Below are positions 57,080 through 64,000 of a DNA stretch of 64,000 nt, one piece after another. How positions within the stretch are numbered: position 1 is the stretch's first letter; each line of letters starts with the position of its first letter. The stretch spans positions 4,380,001 to 4,444,000 of the forward strand of contig NZ_CP021030.1 of assembly GCF_002117485.1 (NCBI RefSeq), in the 5' to 3' direction. The DNA comes from Rhizobium sp. NXC14 (lineage in GTDB: Bacteria > Pseudomonadota > Alphaproteobacteria > Rhizobiales > Rhizobiaceae). The position numbers were made by a program, and so were the translations under genes. The notes under the pieces were generated by a model that saw only the letters and a list, made by a program, of their open reading frames with translations, was not told where the DNA came from and did no database searches.

Positions 57080-60000
57080 TCAATGAAAATTCCGGCCGCG
57101 TGGCATGACATCGGCGGTTTCCGCCACATCCGTATGCCGGCTTGCGGCAGCCGTCTCTCGCCCCATCCTCTTGCGCGCATCGCCAAGCTGCCGCTGGTCG
57201 CCGCCGGGCCGCAATACCTCGTCCGAGCGTTCGCAAGCGCCGAAACGGCAGGCCTCGCGCTGCAGGATACCAAGGGAAGGCGTCATGTCCTCGATATGCT
57301 CGACGACAGTATGAATCACGCCACTCTGGCTTTGCAGTTTTCCGAAGATCTTCACCAACCGCGCACCCATGACGACCGACCGGTATTTTTCGAAAATTTT
57401 CGGCCAGACAATCGCATTGGCAACGCCGGTTTCATCTTCCAGTGTCATGAAGATCACGCCGCTGGCCGATCCCGGTCGCTGCCGCACCAGCACCAGGCCG
57501 GCAATCGTCACCCGCTGCCCGTTCGCGACGCGCAGCAAGTCGACATTGCGTGTTACGCGAGCATTGCGCAAATCGTCGCGCAGGAAAGATACGGGGTGCG
57601 CCTTCAGCGACAGCGACAGGTAGCGATAATCTTCGATCACCTGCTCTCCCGGCAGCATATCCGGCAGCTTTGCCTGAGGTTCGGGCTGCAGATCGATATG
57701 GCGCACTTGCCCGAAAAGCGGCAGTTCCTCCGTTGCGCTCTTCACATCGAGAGCCCGTACCGCCCAAAGCGCCTCGCGACGCGATAGTCCGATGGATTGA
57801 AAGGCGTCCGCATCCGCCAGTCGCTCGATGACGGATTTCTGCAGCCCGGAACGCAGCCAGAGATCACGCACCGACGCGTAACCTCCTCCACGATTGTCGA
57901 CGAGCAACTGCATATCGGTGGACGAAAGACCCTTGATCTGCCGCAGGCCGAGCCGTACCGCATGTCGTGTCCTGATGATTTCCCGCATTTCACGATGCCG
58001 AAAATCAATGGCCGTATGATCGAAGGCGGCCTCTTCCAGGGTACAATCCCAGTCCGACTGGTTGATATCGACCGGCAGGATTTTCACGCCATGCTCTCGT
58101 GCATCCCGTACCAGTTGGGCCGGCGCGTAGAATCCCATCGGCTGTGAATTCAGCAGCGCCGCACAGAAGACATCGGGATAATAGGCTTTGATCCACGAGG
58201 AGGCATAAACCAGCAGCGCGAAGGAGGCGGCGTGGCTTTCGGGGAATCCATACTCACCGAAACCCTTGATCTGATTGAAACATTGCTGCGCAAATTCTTT
58301 GGTGTAACGCTTGTTTGTCGTCATCCCCTCGATGAAACGCGTCTCGAAATTGCCGATCGTGCCGGTTCTTTTAAACGTTGCCATGGCGCGTCGAAGCCGG
58401 TCCGCCTCCGCTGGCGCAAAGCCTGCCGCAGTGATTGCAATCTGCATGGCTTGCTCCTGGAACAAAGGCACACCAAGAGTTCTTTCAAGAACCGTCTTCA
58501 GCTCCTCACTCGGATATTCGATCGGAATATTCCTTTTCGTCTGTTCCCGTCTTTTCAGATAGGGATGGACCATGTCGCCCTGGATCGGTCCCGGCCGGAC
58601 GATCGCCACCTCGATGACAAGATCATAAAAGCGCCTGGGCTTCAGACGCGGCAGCATGCTCATCTGCGCCCGGCTTTCGATCTGGAAAACCCCGACCGTA
58701 TCGGCGCGGCCCATCATGTCATAGACCGGCTCGCCTTCTTCTCCATGCTCCCTATTGCCGAGATCGGCGAGCGTCTTCTTGATCTCATAATGCAGTTCAA
58801 GCAGCGAGAAAGCTTTCCGCAGGCAGGTGAGCATGCCGAGCGCCAGAACATCCACCTTGAGAATCTTGACATTGTCGAGATCGTCCTTGTCCCACTCGAT
58901 CATGTATCGATCCGGCATCGCCGTCTTCATGATCGGCACCACTTCGTCGAGCCGGTCCCGCGTGATGACGAAGCCACCGACATGCTGTGTGAGGTGACGC
59001 GGAAAACCGAGGAGTTCCGATGCATATTTCAGCACATTGCGCGTCACTGGATTTTTGATGTCGAGGCCAGCCGCCTTCGCATCCCGCTCCGAGAGATTGT
59101 CTTCCGACCAGCCCCAGACGAGACTGCTGATGGCCGACTGAACATCCTCCGACAGGCCGAAAGCCTTGGCGACTTCGCGGCCTGCCGAACGAGTGCGATA
59201 GCTGGTGACGGCTGCCGTCAGCCCGGCATGCGCGACGCCATACCTTCCATAAATATGCTGGATGACATCTTCACGCCTGTCATGCTCGAAATCGACATCG
59301 ATATCAGGCGGCTCGTCCCGGTCCATCGAAATAAAGCGATCGAAGAGGAGCGTGCTCTTTTGAGGATCGACTTCGGTAATTTCAAGACAAAAGCAAATGA
59401 CCGAATTCGCTGCCGACCCCCTCCCCTGGCAGAGCACACCAATCTGATAACGAGCGTGCTGGATGATCTTGTGAACCGTCAGAAAGTAGGAGGCATAATT
59501 CTTGTCGCCGATGAGTTTCAGCTCATACTCGATCTGCTGCGCCACTTTCTCGGGAATACCATCCGGATAACGTTTTGCCGCTCCTGCCCACGTCAGCCTT
59601 TTCAGAGTTTGCTGCGGGGTTTCGCCGGGATCGTTTTCCGCGGGATAATTATGTTTCAACTCGTTCAGGGAAAAGCTCAGCCCTGCGAAAAACACCTGCG
59701 TATTCTCGACCGCGTGAGGATAGTCCCGGAAAATCCTGGATACTTCACGTGCATCCTTGAGAAAGCGCTCGGCATTGGGCGCCAGAAGGAATCCGGCTTC
59801 CGAGATCTGCACATGTTCCCGGATCGCGATCACGATATCAGAAAGCGGCCGGCGATCGGGGTGATGGTAGAGCGGCTGATTGGTTGCAATCAAGGGCACA
59901 CGGTTTCGGGCGGCCAGCATCGAAAACACCGCAAAGGCCTGCCGGTCCCGCCCGTCATAGGCTGGCGACAACGCCATGAAAAATCCCTTGCGGAACCGTT

Positions 60001-60535
60001 TGCGAAACCGCTCCAGATAGTCTTCAAGCACCGGCTGGCGGGCAGGATCGCTGATAAGGCTCCGGTCCGGAACGAGCGCGAGCATCATCTCGTCGCCCCA
60101 TTCCATGAGCTCTGCTTCTGTCAGAATGCAGGCGCCCTTGACTGCCTCTTCTTTCAGATTGCCCGCGCTGAGGAGACGACAGAGATTCGCCCAGCCCTGC
60201 CGATTGCGGGGATAGGCGAGAATATCAGGCGTTTCATCGGAAAAGACGAGTCGGGCGCCCGGCTGAATCCGGATAGGATCGAGAATCTCTTCTCTTTTCC
60301 CTTCCTTCGCTGCCTGAGCCAAAATCGCATCTCTGTTTTTATATCTCTCCTCAAGCTGCTCGGCCTGCGCATGTGCCCTGACGACGCCGGCAACCGAATT
60401 GCGGTCCGCAATGCCGAGACCGCCGAGTCCGAGGTGAGCGGCCTGCACGACCATCTCCTCCGGGCTGGAGGCACCTTCGAGGAACGAGAAGTTCGTTCTC
60501 GTGCCGATTTCGAAGAATGCAGGCTCGGCCCTCAT
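57080..60535 (-). CDS. dnaE2: Error-prone DNA polymerase DnaE2 (ImuC)
   Basis: A 1151-residue C-family polymerase that performs damage-induced mutagenesis with ImuA and ImuB. The N-terminal PHP domain begins [20 protein letters not shown]. Two catalytic aspartates are in [15 protein letters not shown]; an OB-fold region near the end has [19 protein letters not shown], and the tail reads [13 protein letters not shown] and VMPRGRNFH, characteristic of DnaE2 and not of replicative DnaE1. Its start overlaps the imuB stop by four bases. It is third in an SOS-controlled operon. Confidence 0.96.
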   Translation of the reverse strand: MRAEPAFFEIGTRTNFSFLEGASSPEEMVVQAAHLGLGGLGIADRNSVAGVVRAHAQAEQLEERYKNRDAILAQAAKEGKREEILDPIRIQPGARLVFSDETPDILAYPRNRQGWANLCRLLSAGNLKEEAVKGACILTEAELMEWGDEMMLALVPDRSLISDPARQPVLEDYLERFRKRFRKGFFMALSPAYDGRDRQAFAVFSMLAARNRVPLIATNQPLYHHPDRRPLSDIVIAIREHVQISEAGFLLAPNAERFLKDAREVSRIFRDYPHAVENTQVFFAGLSFSLNELKHNYPAENDPGETPQQTLKRLTWAGAAKRYPDGIPEKVAQQIEYELKLIGDKNYASYFLTVHKIIQHARYQIGVLCQGRGSAANSVICFCLEITEVDPQKSTLLFDRFISMDRDEPPDIDVDFEHDRREDVIQHIYGRYGVAHAGLTAAVTSYRTRSAGREVAKAFGLSEDVQSAISSLVWGWSEDNLSERDAKAAGLDIKNPVTRNVLKYASELLGFPRHLTQHVGGFVITRDRLDEVVPIMKTAMPDRYMIEWDKDDLDNVKILKVDVLALGMLTCLRKAFSLLELHYEIKKTLADLGNREHGEEGEPVYDMMGRADTVGVFQIESRAQMSMLPRLKPRRFYDLVIEVAIVRPGPIQGDMVHPYLKRREQTKRNIPIEYPSEELKTVLERTLGVPLFQEQAMQIAITAAGFAPAEADRLRRAMATFKRTGTIGNFETRFIEGMTTNKRYTKEFAQQCFNQIKGFGEYGFPESHAASFALLVYASSWIKAYYPDVFCAALLNSQPMGFYAPAQLVRDAREHGVKILPVDINQSDWDCTLEEAAFDHTAIDFRHREMREIIRTRHAVRLGLRQIKGLSSTDMQLLVDNRGGGYASVRDLWLRSGLQKSVIERLADADAFQSIGLSRREALWAVRALDVKSATEELPLFGQVRHIDLQPEPQAKLPDMLPGEQVIEDYRYLSLSLKAHPVSFLRDDLRNARVTRNVDLLRVANGQRVTIAGLVLVRQRPGSASGVIFMTLEDETGVANAIVWPKIFEKYRSVVMGARLVKIFGKLQSQSGVIHTVVEHIEDMTPSLGILQREACRFGACERSDEVLRPGGDQRQLGDARKRMGRETAAASRHTDVAETADVMPRGRNFH

Positions 60536-62145
60536 GCAAAGACCCCATGCATGAACCAGCGTGGATCGGGTTTTTCACCATAAAGACCCTGACGATAGAT
60601 CCAGAAGCGGTGTCCAGACTCATCCTCTATTCTGAAATAATCGCGCGTCTGCGCATCATCCCCATCGATCCACCATTCCATGGCGACCCGTTCCGGTCCT
60701 TCACTTCTTGCTACCTGATGTTGTGTCCGCCGCCAGCGGAAAGTCTGCGGTGGACCGTCCGGCACTTCAGCAAATGCGACCTCAACGGGCTCCGGGTTTG
60801 CAAAGAGCCGCAGAGGGCGCTCCTCACGAAAAGGAAGCGCGCTGTCCTGCTTCACTTTCTGCAATGCCGGTAGGCTCTCCATGGCCGGTACCGTGATCAC
60901 GGCCCGCTCCGGCACATGGCTTTCCCGAAGTTGAAAACTTTGCAGGCAATCCCGGCCAAGACGGGCCGAAACGCGGTCGACGAAGGTTGAAAGAGAGATT
61001 TCATCCTGCCGGTCACCTTCAAAATCGCCCTGCATGTCGTTGAACGGGTCATGCCGCAGCACATTCAGGCGCAAGATCTCGAAACCATAGCCGGCATCGA
61101 TATCGTCATAAATCGCATGCAGCCGTTCGGAAAATAACCCTGCAACGAGCTTCGGCTCGCGAAGCGGCCGCGAAGCACCGACGGAAATGCGGAAAACCCT
61201 GCCGTCGACACGAAACAGCACTAGCTCGAACACCCGCCCGCCGGCACCGCGCGCTTCCAGCGACGGCTTCAGCGACACGGCAACCCGCCCGGTGACGGCA
61301 AGGATCTGTTCTTCCGTTCCGATCGGCTCGATCAGACGACGTTCGGACGAAAGACTGGCGACGGGACGCCGGGGCGAGATCGGCTCCTCCTCGCGGCCCA
61401 GCGCCTGGTCGAGCCGCAGAAGCAGCGCCTGGCCAAAACGGCGGGTGAGCGGCGCCCGCGGCGCATGAATGACATCGCCGACATATTTGAGCCCGAGCTT
61501 TTTCAAAGCCTCGACGATCTGTTCTTCCAGGCGCAAGGCCGCGACAGGCAGCGGCATCAAAACATGTTCCGTCTCCTCGTCTTCCACGATGCCGCCGTTT
61601 CCGAAACGGGAGACAGCCCAGGAAAGGCCCGGCGTCGATGAGACCGCACCTCGTGCATCGAGCCCCATATGGAAGAGCCGCGACAGTATATCCTTGAGAA
61701 GAGCTCTTTCCCCGCCGAAGAGGTGAGCGCAACCGGTAATGTCAAGTAGCAGCCCATCCCTGCCATCGAACGCCACCATCGGCGTATAACGGTCGCACCA
61801 GTCGGCAATGGCTTCCAGAAGCCGGCGGTCGGCCGCAGGATCTTCTTCCATGACATCGAGCGCCGGATACATGGCGCGCGCTTCGGCAACGCCTTGATCC
61901 TTCCGCAATCCCAACCTCTCGGCGAATTCGTCCAGCGCCGTCAAACGCATGGCGTTGTTGAGCTTGCCGCAACAGACGAGCGGCGGTTCTTCAGGACGCC
62001 CTTTCGAACGCCAGGAAAGCCCCCAGCGCTTGCGTGCGATGCGATCTGTGGCCAGATGCGGGAAGCTGAGCGCCAGAATGCGCTGATTTTTCGCCTGGAG
62101 ACCGAGTGAAGCTTGGTTTGTCGACGGCAAGAAATTCGCGTTCAT
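60532..62145 (-). CDS. imuB: ImuB, inactive Y-family polymerase homologue
   Basis: A 537-residue Y-family-like protein that bridges DnaE2 and the beta clamp. In place of the catalytic D-x-D motif the N-terminus reads [19 protein letters not shown], as in other catalytically dead ImuB proteins. The palm/finger region includes [17 protein letters not shown] and [22 protein letters not shown] 62145 has a good TGGAG site upstream but lies 155 bases inside the imuA frame, a longer overlap than is usual. It overlaps dnaE2 by four bases. Confidence 0.93.
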   Translation of the reverse strand: MNANFLPSTNQASLGLQAKNQRILALSFPHLATDRIARKRWGLSWRSKGRPEEPPLVCCGKLNNAMRLTALDEFAERLGLRKDQGVAEARAMYPALDVMEEDPAADRRLLEAIADWCDRYTPMVAFDGRDGLLLDITGCAHLFGGERALLKDILSRLFHMGLDARGAVSSTPGLSWAVSRFGNGGIVEDEETEHVLMPLPVAALRLEEQIVEALKKLGLKYVGDVIHAPRAPLTRRFGQALLLRLDQALGREEEPISPRRPVASLSSERRLIEPIGTEEQILAVTGRVAVSLKPSLEARGAGGRVFELVLFRVDGRVFRISVGASRPLREPKLVAGLFSERLHAIYDDIDAGYGFEILRLNVLRHDPFNDMQGDFEGDRQDEISLSTFVDRVSARLGRDCLQSFQLRESHVPERAVITVPAMESLPALQKVKQDSALPFREERPLRLFANPEPVEVAFAEVPDGPPQTFRWRRTQHQVARSEGPERVAMEWWIDGDDAQTRDYFRIEDESGHRFWIYRQGLYGEKPDPRWFMHGVFA

Positions 62146-62944
62146 GGGGGCTCCACTCCAGAAGGAAGGAGAATGGAGCCGGATGTCGGCTCTTCTCCAG
62201 CGTGAGACGGAAAATCGGGTTACCGATACTGCCGGCTAACTTCGATCCGTCCGGTAACGGCCGCAGATTCGACGGCGCCGGCTCGACCCGAAGGCGCAAA
62301 GCAGCACTGCTCGCTTCCTCCGCGCCGGCTTGACGGATGAGGAAAAGCGGACGGCGGGCGGCACGCGCCCTGAGGCTAAGCCGACGGCTTTCGGTCAGAC
62401 CGAAATGCAGAGGATTGCCACGCACCTCCATGACGACGGCAGAGAAGGCTGCGCTTTCAACGGCAGCTTCCGCAAGCCAGAGCGCATCCTCCAGCTTGCG
62501 CGGCGCGGCATGGAAAAATCGCTCCGGCTTCAATCCGAAATCCTTAAGCCCTGGGGCATAAGGCCGGCCTGCTTCCAGCGCGCCAACCGCATCGCCGATC
62601 CAGAGCAGCGGCAGAGACCTCCCGGCATCTTCCTCTTGTTTCTGCATCCACGTCACAACAGCCATAGCCAGGCCGCTTGCCGCCCCAGCATCGCGGGAAC
62701 TTGCAGCGCGAAATTCAATGATCGCGTCGAGCGGCAGGCCGCCTTCCATCGCCTCGTCGAGCGGTGACACGCCAATTGGCAGGCGAAGCCCGAGGTCGTT
62801 TCGTTCCTGAATCTCTCCGGTCTTTTCCGAAGCTATGGCTTCTCGCTCCGCTGCCGCAAGCGCCGGCGCAGGCTTTCCTTCTAGCTTGGCGATGGTTTCG
62901 CGGAGCGCAAAAAGCCGCTCGCGCGCCAGGGCGTTCTGCGCCAT
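61991..62944 (-). CDS. imuA: ImuA, RecA-like mutasome protein
   Basis: A 317-residue ImuA (SulA/RecA-related) that regulates the ImuB-DnaE2 translesion polymerase. Blocks typical of the family are LPIGVSPLDEAMEGGLPLDA, LWIGDAVGALEAGRPYAPGL and MEVRGNPLHFGLTESRRLSL. The last ~55 residues, after [12 protein letters not shown], run into the start of imuB in another frame and may be a variable tail. It starts 22 bases from a GAAC-N7-GAAC LexA box and leads the imuA-imuB-dnaE2 operon. Confidence 0.92.
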   Translation of the reverse strand: MAQNALARERLFALRETIAKLEGKPAPALAAAEREAIASEKTGEIQERNDLGLRLPIGVSPLDEAMEGGLPLDAIIEFRAASSRDAGAASGLAMAVVTWMQKQEEDAGRSLPLLWIGDAVGALEAGRPYAPGLKDFGLKPERFFHAAPRKLEDALWLAEAAVESAAFSAVVMEVRGNPLHFGLTESRRLSLRARAARRPLFLIRQAGAEEASSAALRLRVEPAPSNLRPLPDGSKLAGSIGNPIFRLTLEKSRHPAPFSFLLEWSPHEREFLAVDKPSFTRSPGEKSAHSGAQLPASGHRSHRTQALGAFLAFERAS

Positions 62945-62965
62945 GGCGTTTACTCCGTCCGTCTT

Positions 62966-62980
62966 GTTCCTGTTATGTTC
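62966..62980. promoter_or_regulatory. LexA SOS box of the imuA operon
   Basis: GTTC, seven bases CTGTTAT, GTTC on the plus strand, which is GAAC-N7-GAAC toward imuA. This direct repeat is the alphaproteobacterial LexA site, and it sits just before the imuA start. Confidence 0.9.
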
Positions 62981-63106
62981 TTATGGATTCCAGAGAGCTG
63001 AAGAAGAGTCAACAATCATTTTTTATGAATTTATTCCTGCCTTTGATTCCGCACTCGAAAATCGGCGGCAAAGGTTCTATATGGGCCCGCAAAGGAAGGA
63101 ATATTC

Positions 63107-63544
63107 ATGGCCCGCGTAGACCAGAGCGATGATTGGCAGGACCGCCATGCGCCGACGATCAGCACCTTCGAGTCGCTGGCCATGGAGGCTTACAGCCATC
63201 TACCGGATGAATTCCGCCAGCTTACGACCAATCTCACCATCGAGATTGAGGATTTCCCCGATGACGACGTTTTCGAGGATATGGCGCTGGAAACGCCTTT
63301 CGACCTGCTCGGCCTTTTCGAAGGCAGGGGAATTTCGGAGCGTTTCACCGTGGAAACCGGCGAAATGCCGAACCGCATTCGCCTCTACCGTCGCCCCATC
63401 CTCGACTATTGGGCCGAGAACGACGAGACGCTCGGCGATATCATCACTCACGTCCTGATCCACGAGATCGGCCACCATTTCGGGCTGAGCGATGAGGATA
63501 TGGAGCGGATCGAGGCCAGCGCCGAGGAAGCCGCCGAGCGCTGA
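63107..63544 (+). CDS. Small zincin-like metallopeptidase family protein
   Basis: A 145-residue protein of the zincin_1 family. The zinc site is HEIGHHFGLSDEDM (HExxHxxGxxD), and the fold around it is VLIHEIG after LYRRPILDYWAEN. The N-terminal half is acidic (IEIEDFPDDDVFEDMALE). No signal peptide, so it is cytoplasmic. Biological substrates of this family are not known to me. AAGGAAGG precedes the ATG. It is divergent from imuA across a 162-base gap that holds the SOS box, although the box faces imuA. Confidence 0.9.
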   Translation: MARVDQSDDWQDRHAPTISTFESLAMEAYSHLPDEFRQLTTNLTIEIEDFPDDDVFEDMALETPFDLLGLFEGRGISERFTVETGEMPNRIRLYRRPILDYWAENDETLGDIITHVLIHEIGHHFGLSDEDMERIEASAEEAAER

Positions 63545-63567
63545 AACCGTGCGTTCGGCAGAACGCG

Positions 63568-63774
63568 CTATTGCTCGGAGAGCTTCATCTCCGGATCGTA
63601 ATCCTTGCCTTCGACAGTCTTGACGACGGCCTGGCCGCATTGCATCGCGCCGGTTGCGGCATTGAAGGCATAGGTCGGCGAGCCCTCCAGAGACCAGCCC
63701 TTGTTGAGGGCGGCGGTGACCTTGTGGCAGAAGGAAGCGTCGTCGGGACCGGTCAGGAAGCGGTAGAGTTTCAT
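63568..63774 (-). CDS. DUF1737 domain protein
   Basis: A 68-residue protein matching the DUF1737 pattern: YRFLTGPDDASFCHKVTAAL with NKGWSLEGSPTYAFN. No function is known to me. Its ATG overlaps the stop of the upstream aldolase-family gene in TGATG, so it is co-translated with it. Confidence 0.87.
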   Translation of the reverse strand: MKLYRFLTGPDDASFCHKVTAALNKGWSLEGSPTYAFNAATGAMQCGQAVVKTVEGKDYDPEMKLSEQ

Positions 63775-64000
63775 CAGGCGGGCTTTCTTGCAGAAATCAG
63801 GCGGGCTTTATGAACCAGAGCTTCGGCCTGGACAAGATGCAGCCGCTCAATCATGCGGCCGTTCGCATTGATGACGTTGAGGCCTTGGGCGGCCGGATCG
63901 GCAAAGGCTGATATGATTGCCTGCGCTTCGGCAATCTCTTCCGCACTCGGACCGAAATGCCGGTTGGCGGCCGCAATCTGCGCGGGATGGATCAGCATCT
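63774..64000 (-). CDS. C-terminal end of an HpcH/HpaI-type (CitE-like) lyase, cut by the window
   Basis: Only the last ~75 residues are visible: IHPAQIAAANRHFGPSAEEI and AQGLNVINANGRMIERLHLV, then QAEALV. IHP-Q plus F-P-S-EEI and a following 'A..I...F' helix are typical of the C-terminus of CoA-ester lyases such as malyl-CoA or citramalyl-CoA lyase. The gene continues beyond the right edge; the ATG at 63998 is internal. It is coupled to the DUF1737 gene. Confidence 0.8.
   Translation of the reverse strand, partial: MLIHPAQIAAANRHFGPSAEEIAEAQAIISAFADPAAQGLNVINANGRMIERLHLVQAEALVHKARLISARKPA

Overview
The window reads as chromosomal DNA of a Rhizobium of the etli/leguminosarum group. The support is high GC with typical rhizobial protein variants, an alpha-r14-type small RNA, a RIME-like intergenic repeat, a second hairpin repeat I recognise from Rhizobium chromosomes, TGA-N9-TCA iron boxes, a GAAC-N7-GAAC SOS box, and a housekeeping core (rplU-rpmA, obgE-proB-proA-nadD, rsfS-rlmH-envC-ctpA-rppH) in the usual alphaproteobacterial order. 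No phage, plasmid, nod or nif genes and no CRISPR array were seen.

Layout. 0-3 kb: end of an amino-sugar operon (two SIS proteins and nagA). 3-7.5 kb: a minus-strand operon of an amino-acid ABC importer plus a D-amino-acid-dehydrogenase-like flavoenzyme, divergent from a GntR/FCD regulator. 7.7-10.5 kb: efp divergent from epmA-epmB, a set for beta-lysylation of EF-P Lys34. 10.8-22.5 kb: the most unusual block. A tight six-gene operon encodes a carrier protein, an acyl-CoA-dehydrogenase-like flavoprotein, an amino acid:[carrier protein] ligase, a DUF1839 protein, a GH2 enzyme and a glycosyltransferase. It is followed by a 1103-residue fusion of a polysaccharide flippase to two alpha/beta-hydrolase domains and by a convergent GT4. 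22.7-28.3 kb: a lysine/pipecolate catabolic set (RAM protein, LysR, hglS, amaA-like, ALDH7/amaB). 28.4-32.4 kb: an Fe(III) ABC importer behind two RirA-type boxes. 32.4-37.3 kb: GH144-like glucanase, gamma-glutamyltransferase-like protein and an MlrC/M81 protein. 37.7-45.3 kb: tRNA-Ser(CGA), rplU-rpmA, two GNATs, an EEP-family protein, then obgE-proB-proA-nadD. 45.3-50.1 kb: an IS630 element, an alpha-r14 sRNA and modABC with a short ModE, lying between nadD and rsfS. 50.3-56.0 kb: rsfS, rlmH, degenerate LytM/EnvC, ctpA, divergent polysaccharide deacetylase and rppH. 56.1-56.9 kb: bfd-bfr. 57.1-62.9 kb: the imuA-imuB-dnaE2 mutasome operon with its SOS box. 63.1-64.0 kb: a small zincin, a DUF1737 protein and a cut HpcH/HpaI-type gene.

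How it fits together. The best candidate for an undescribed system is 10.8-22.5 kb. Its gene order suggests that an amino acid (glycine or alanine in characterised ligase homologues) is loaded on a dedicated carrier protein, possibly oxidised by the flavoprotein, and passed to a glycoconjugate built by the co-operonic glycosyltransferase and GH2 enzyme and exported by the flippase fusion. Each enzyme family is recognisable; the pathway and product are inference. The other blocks are coherent modules for amino-sugar use, lysine catabolism, iron and molybdate uptake, iron storage and SOS mutagenesis.
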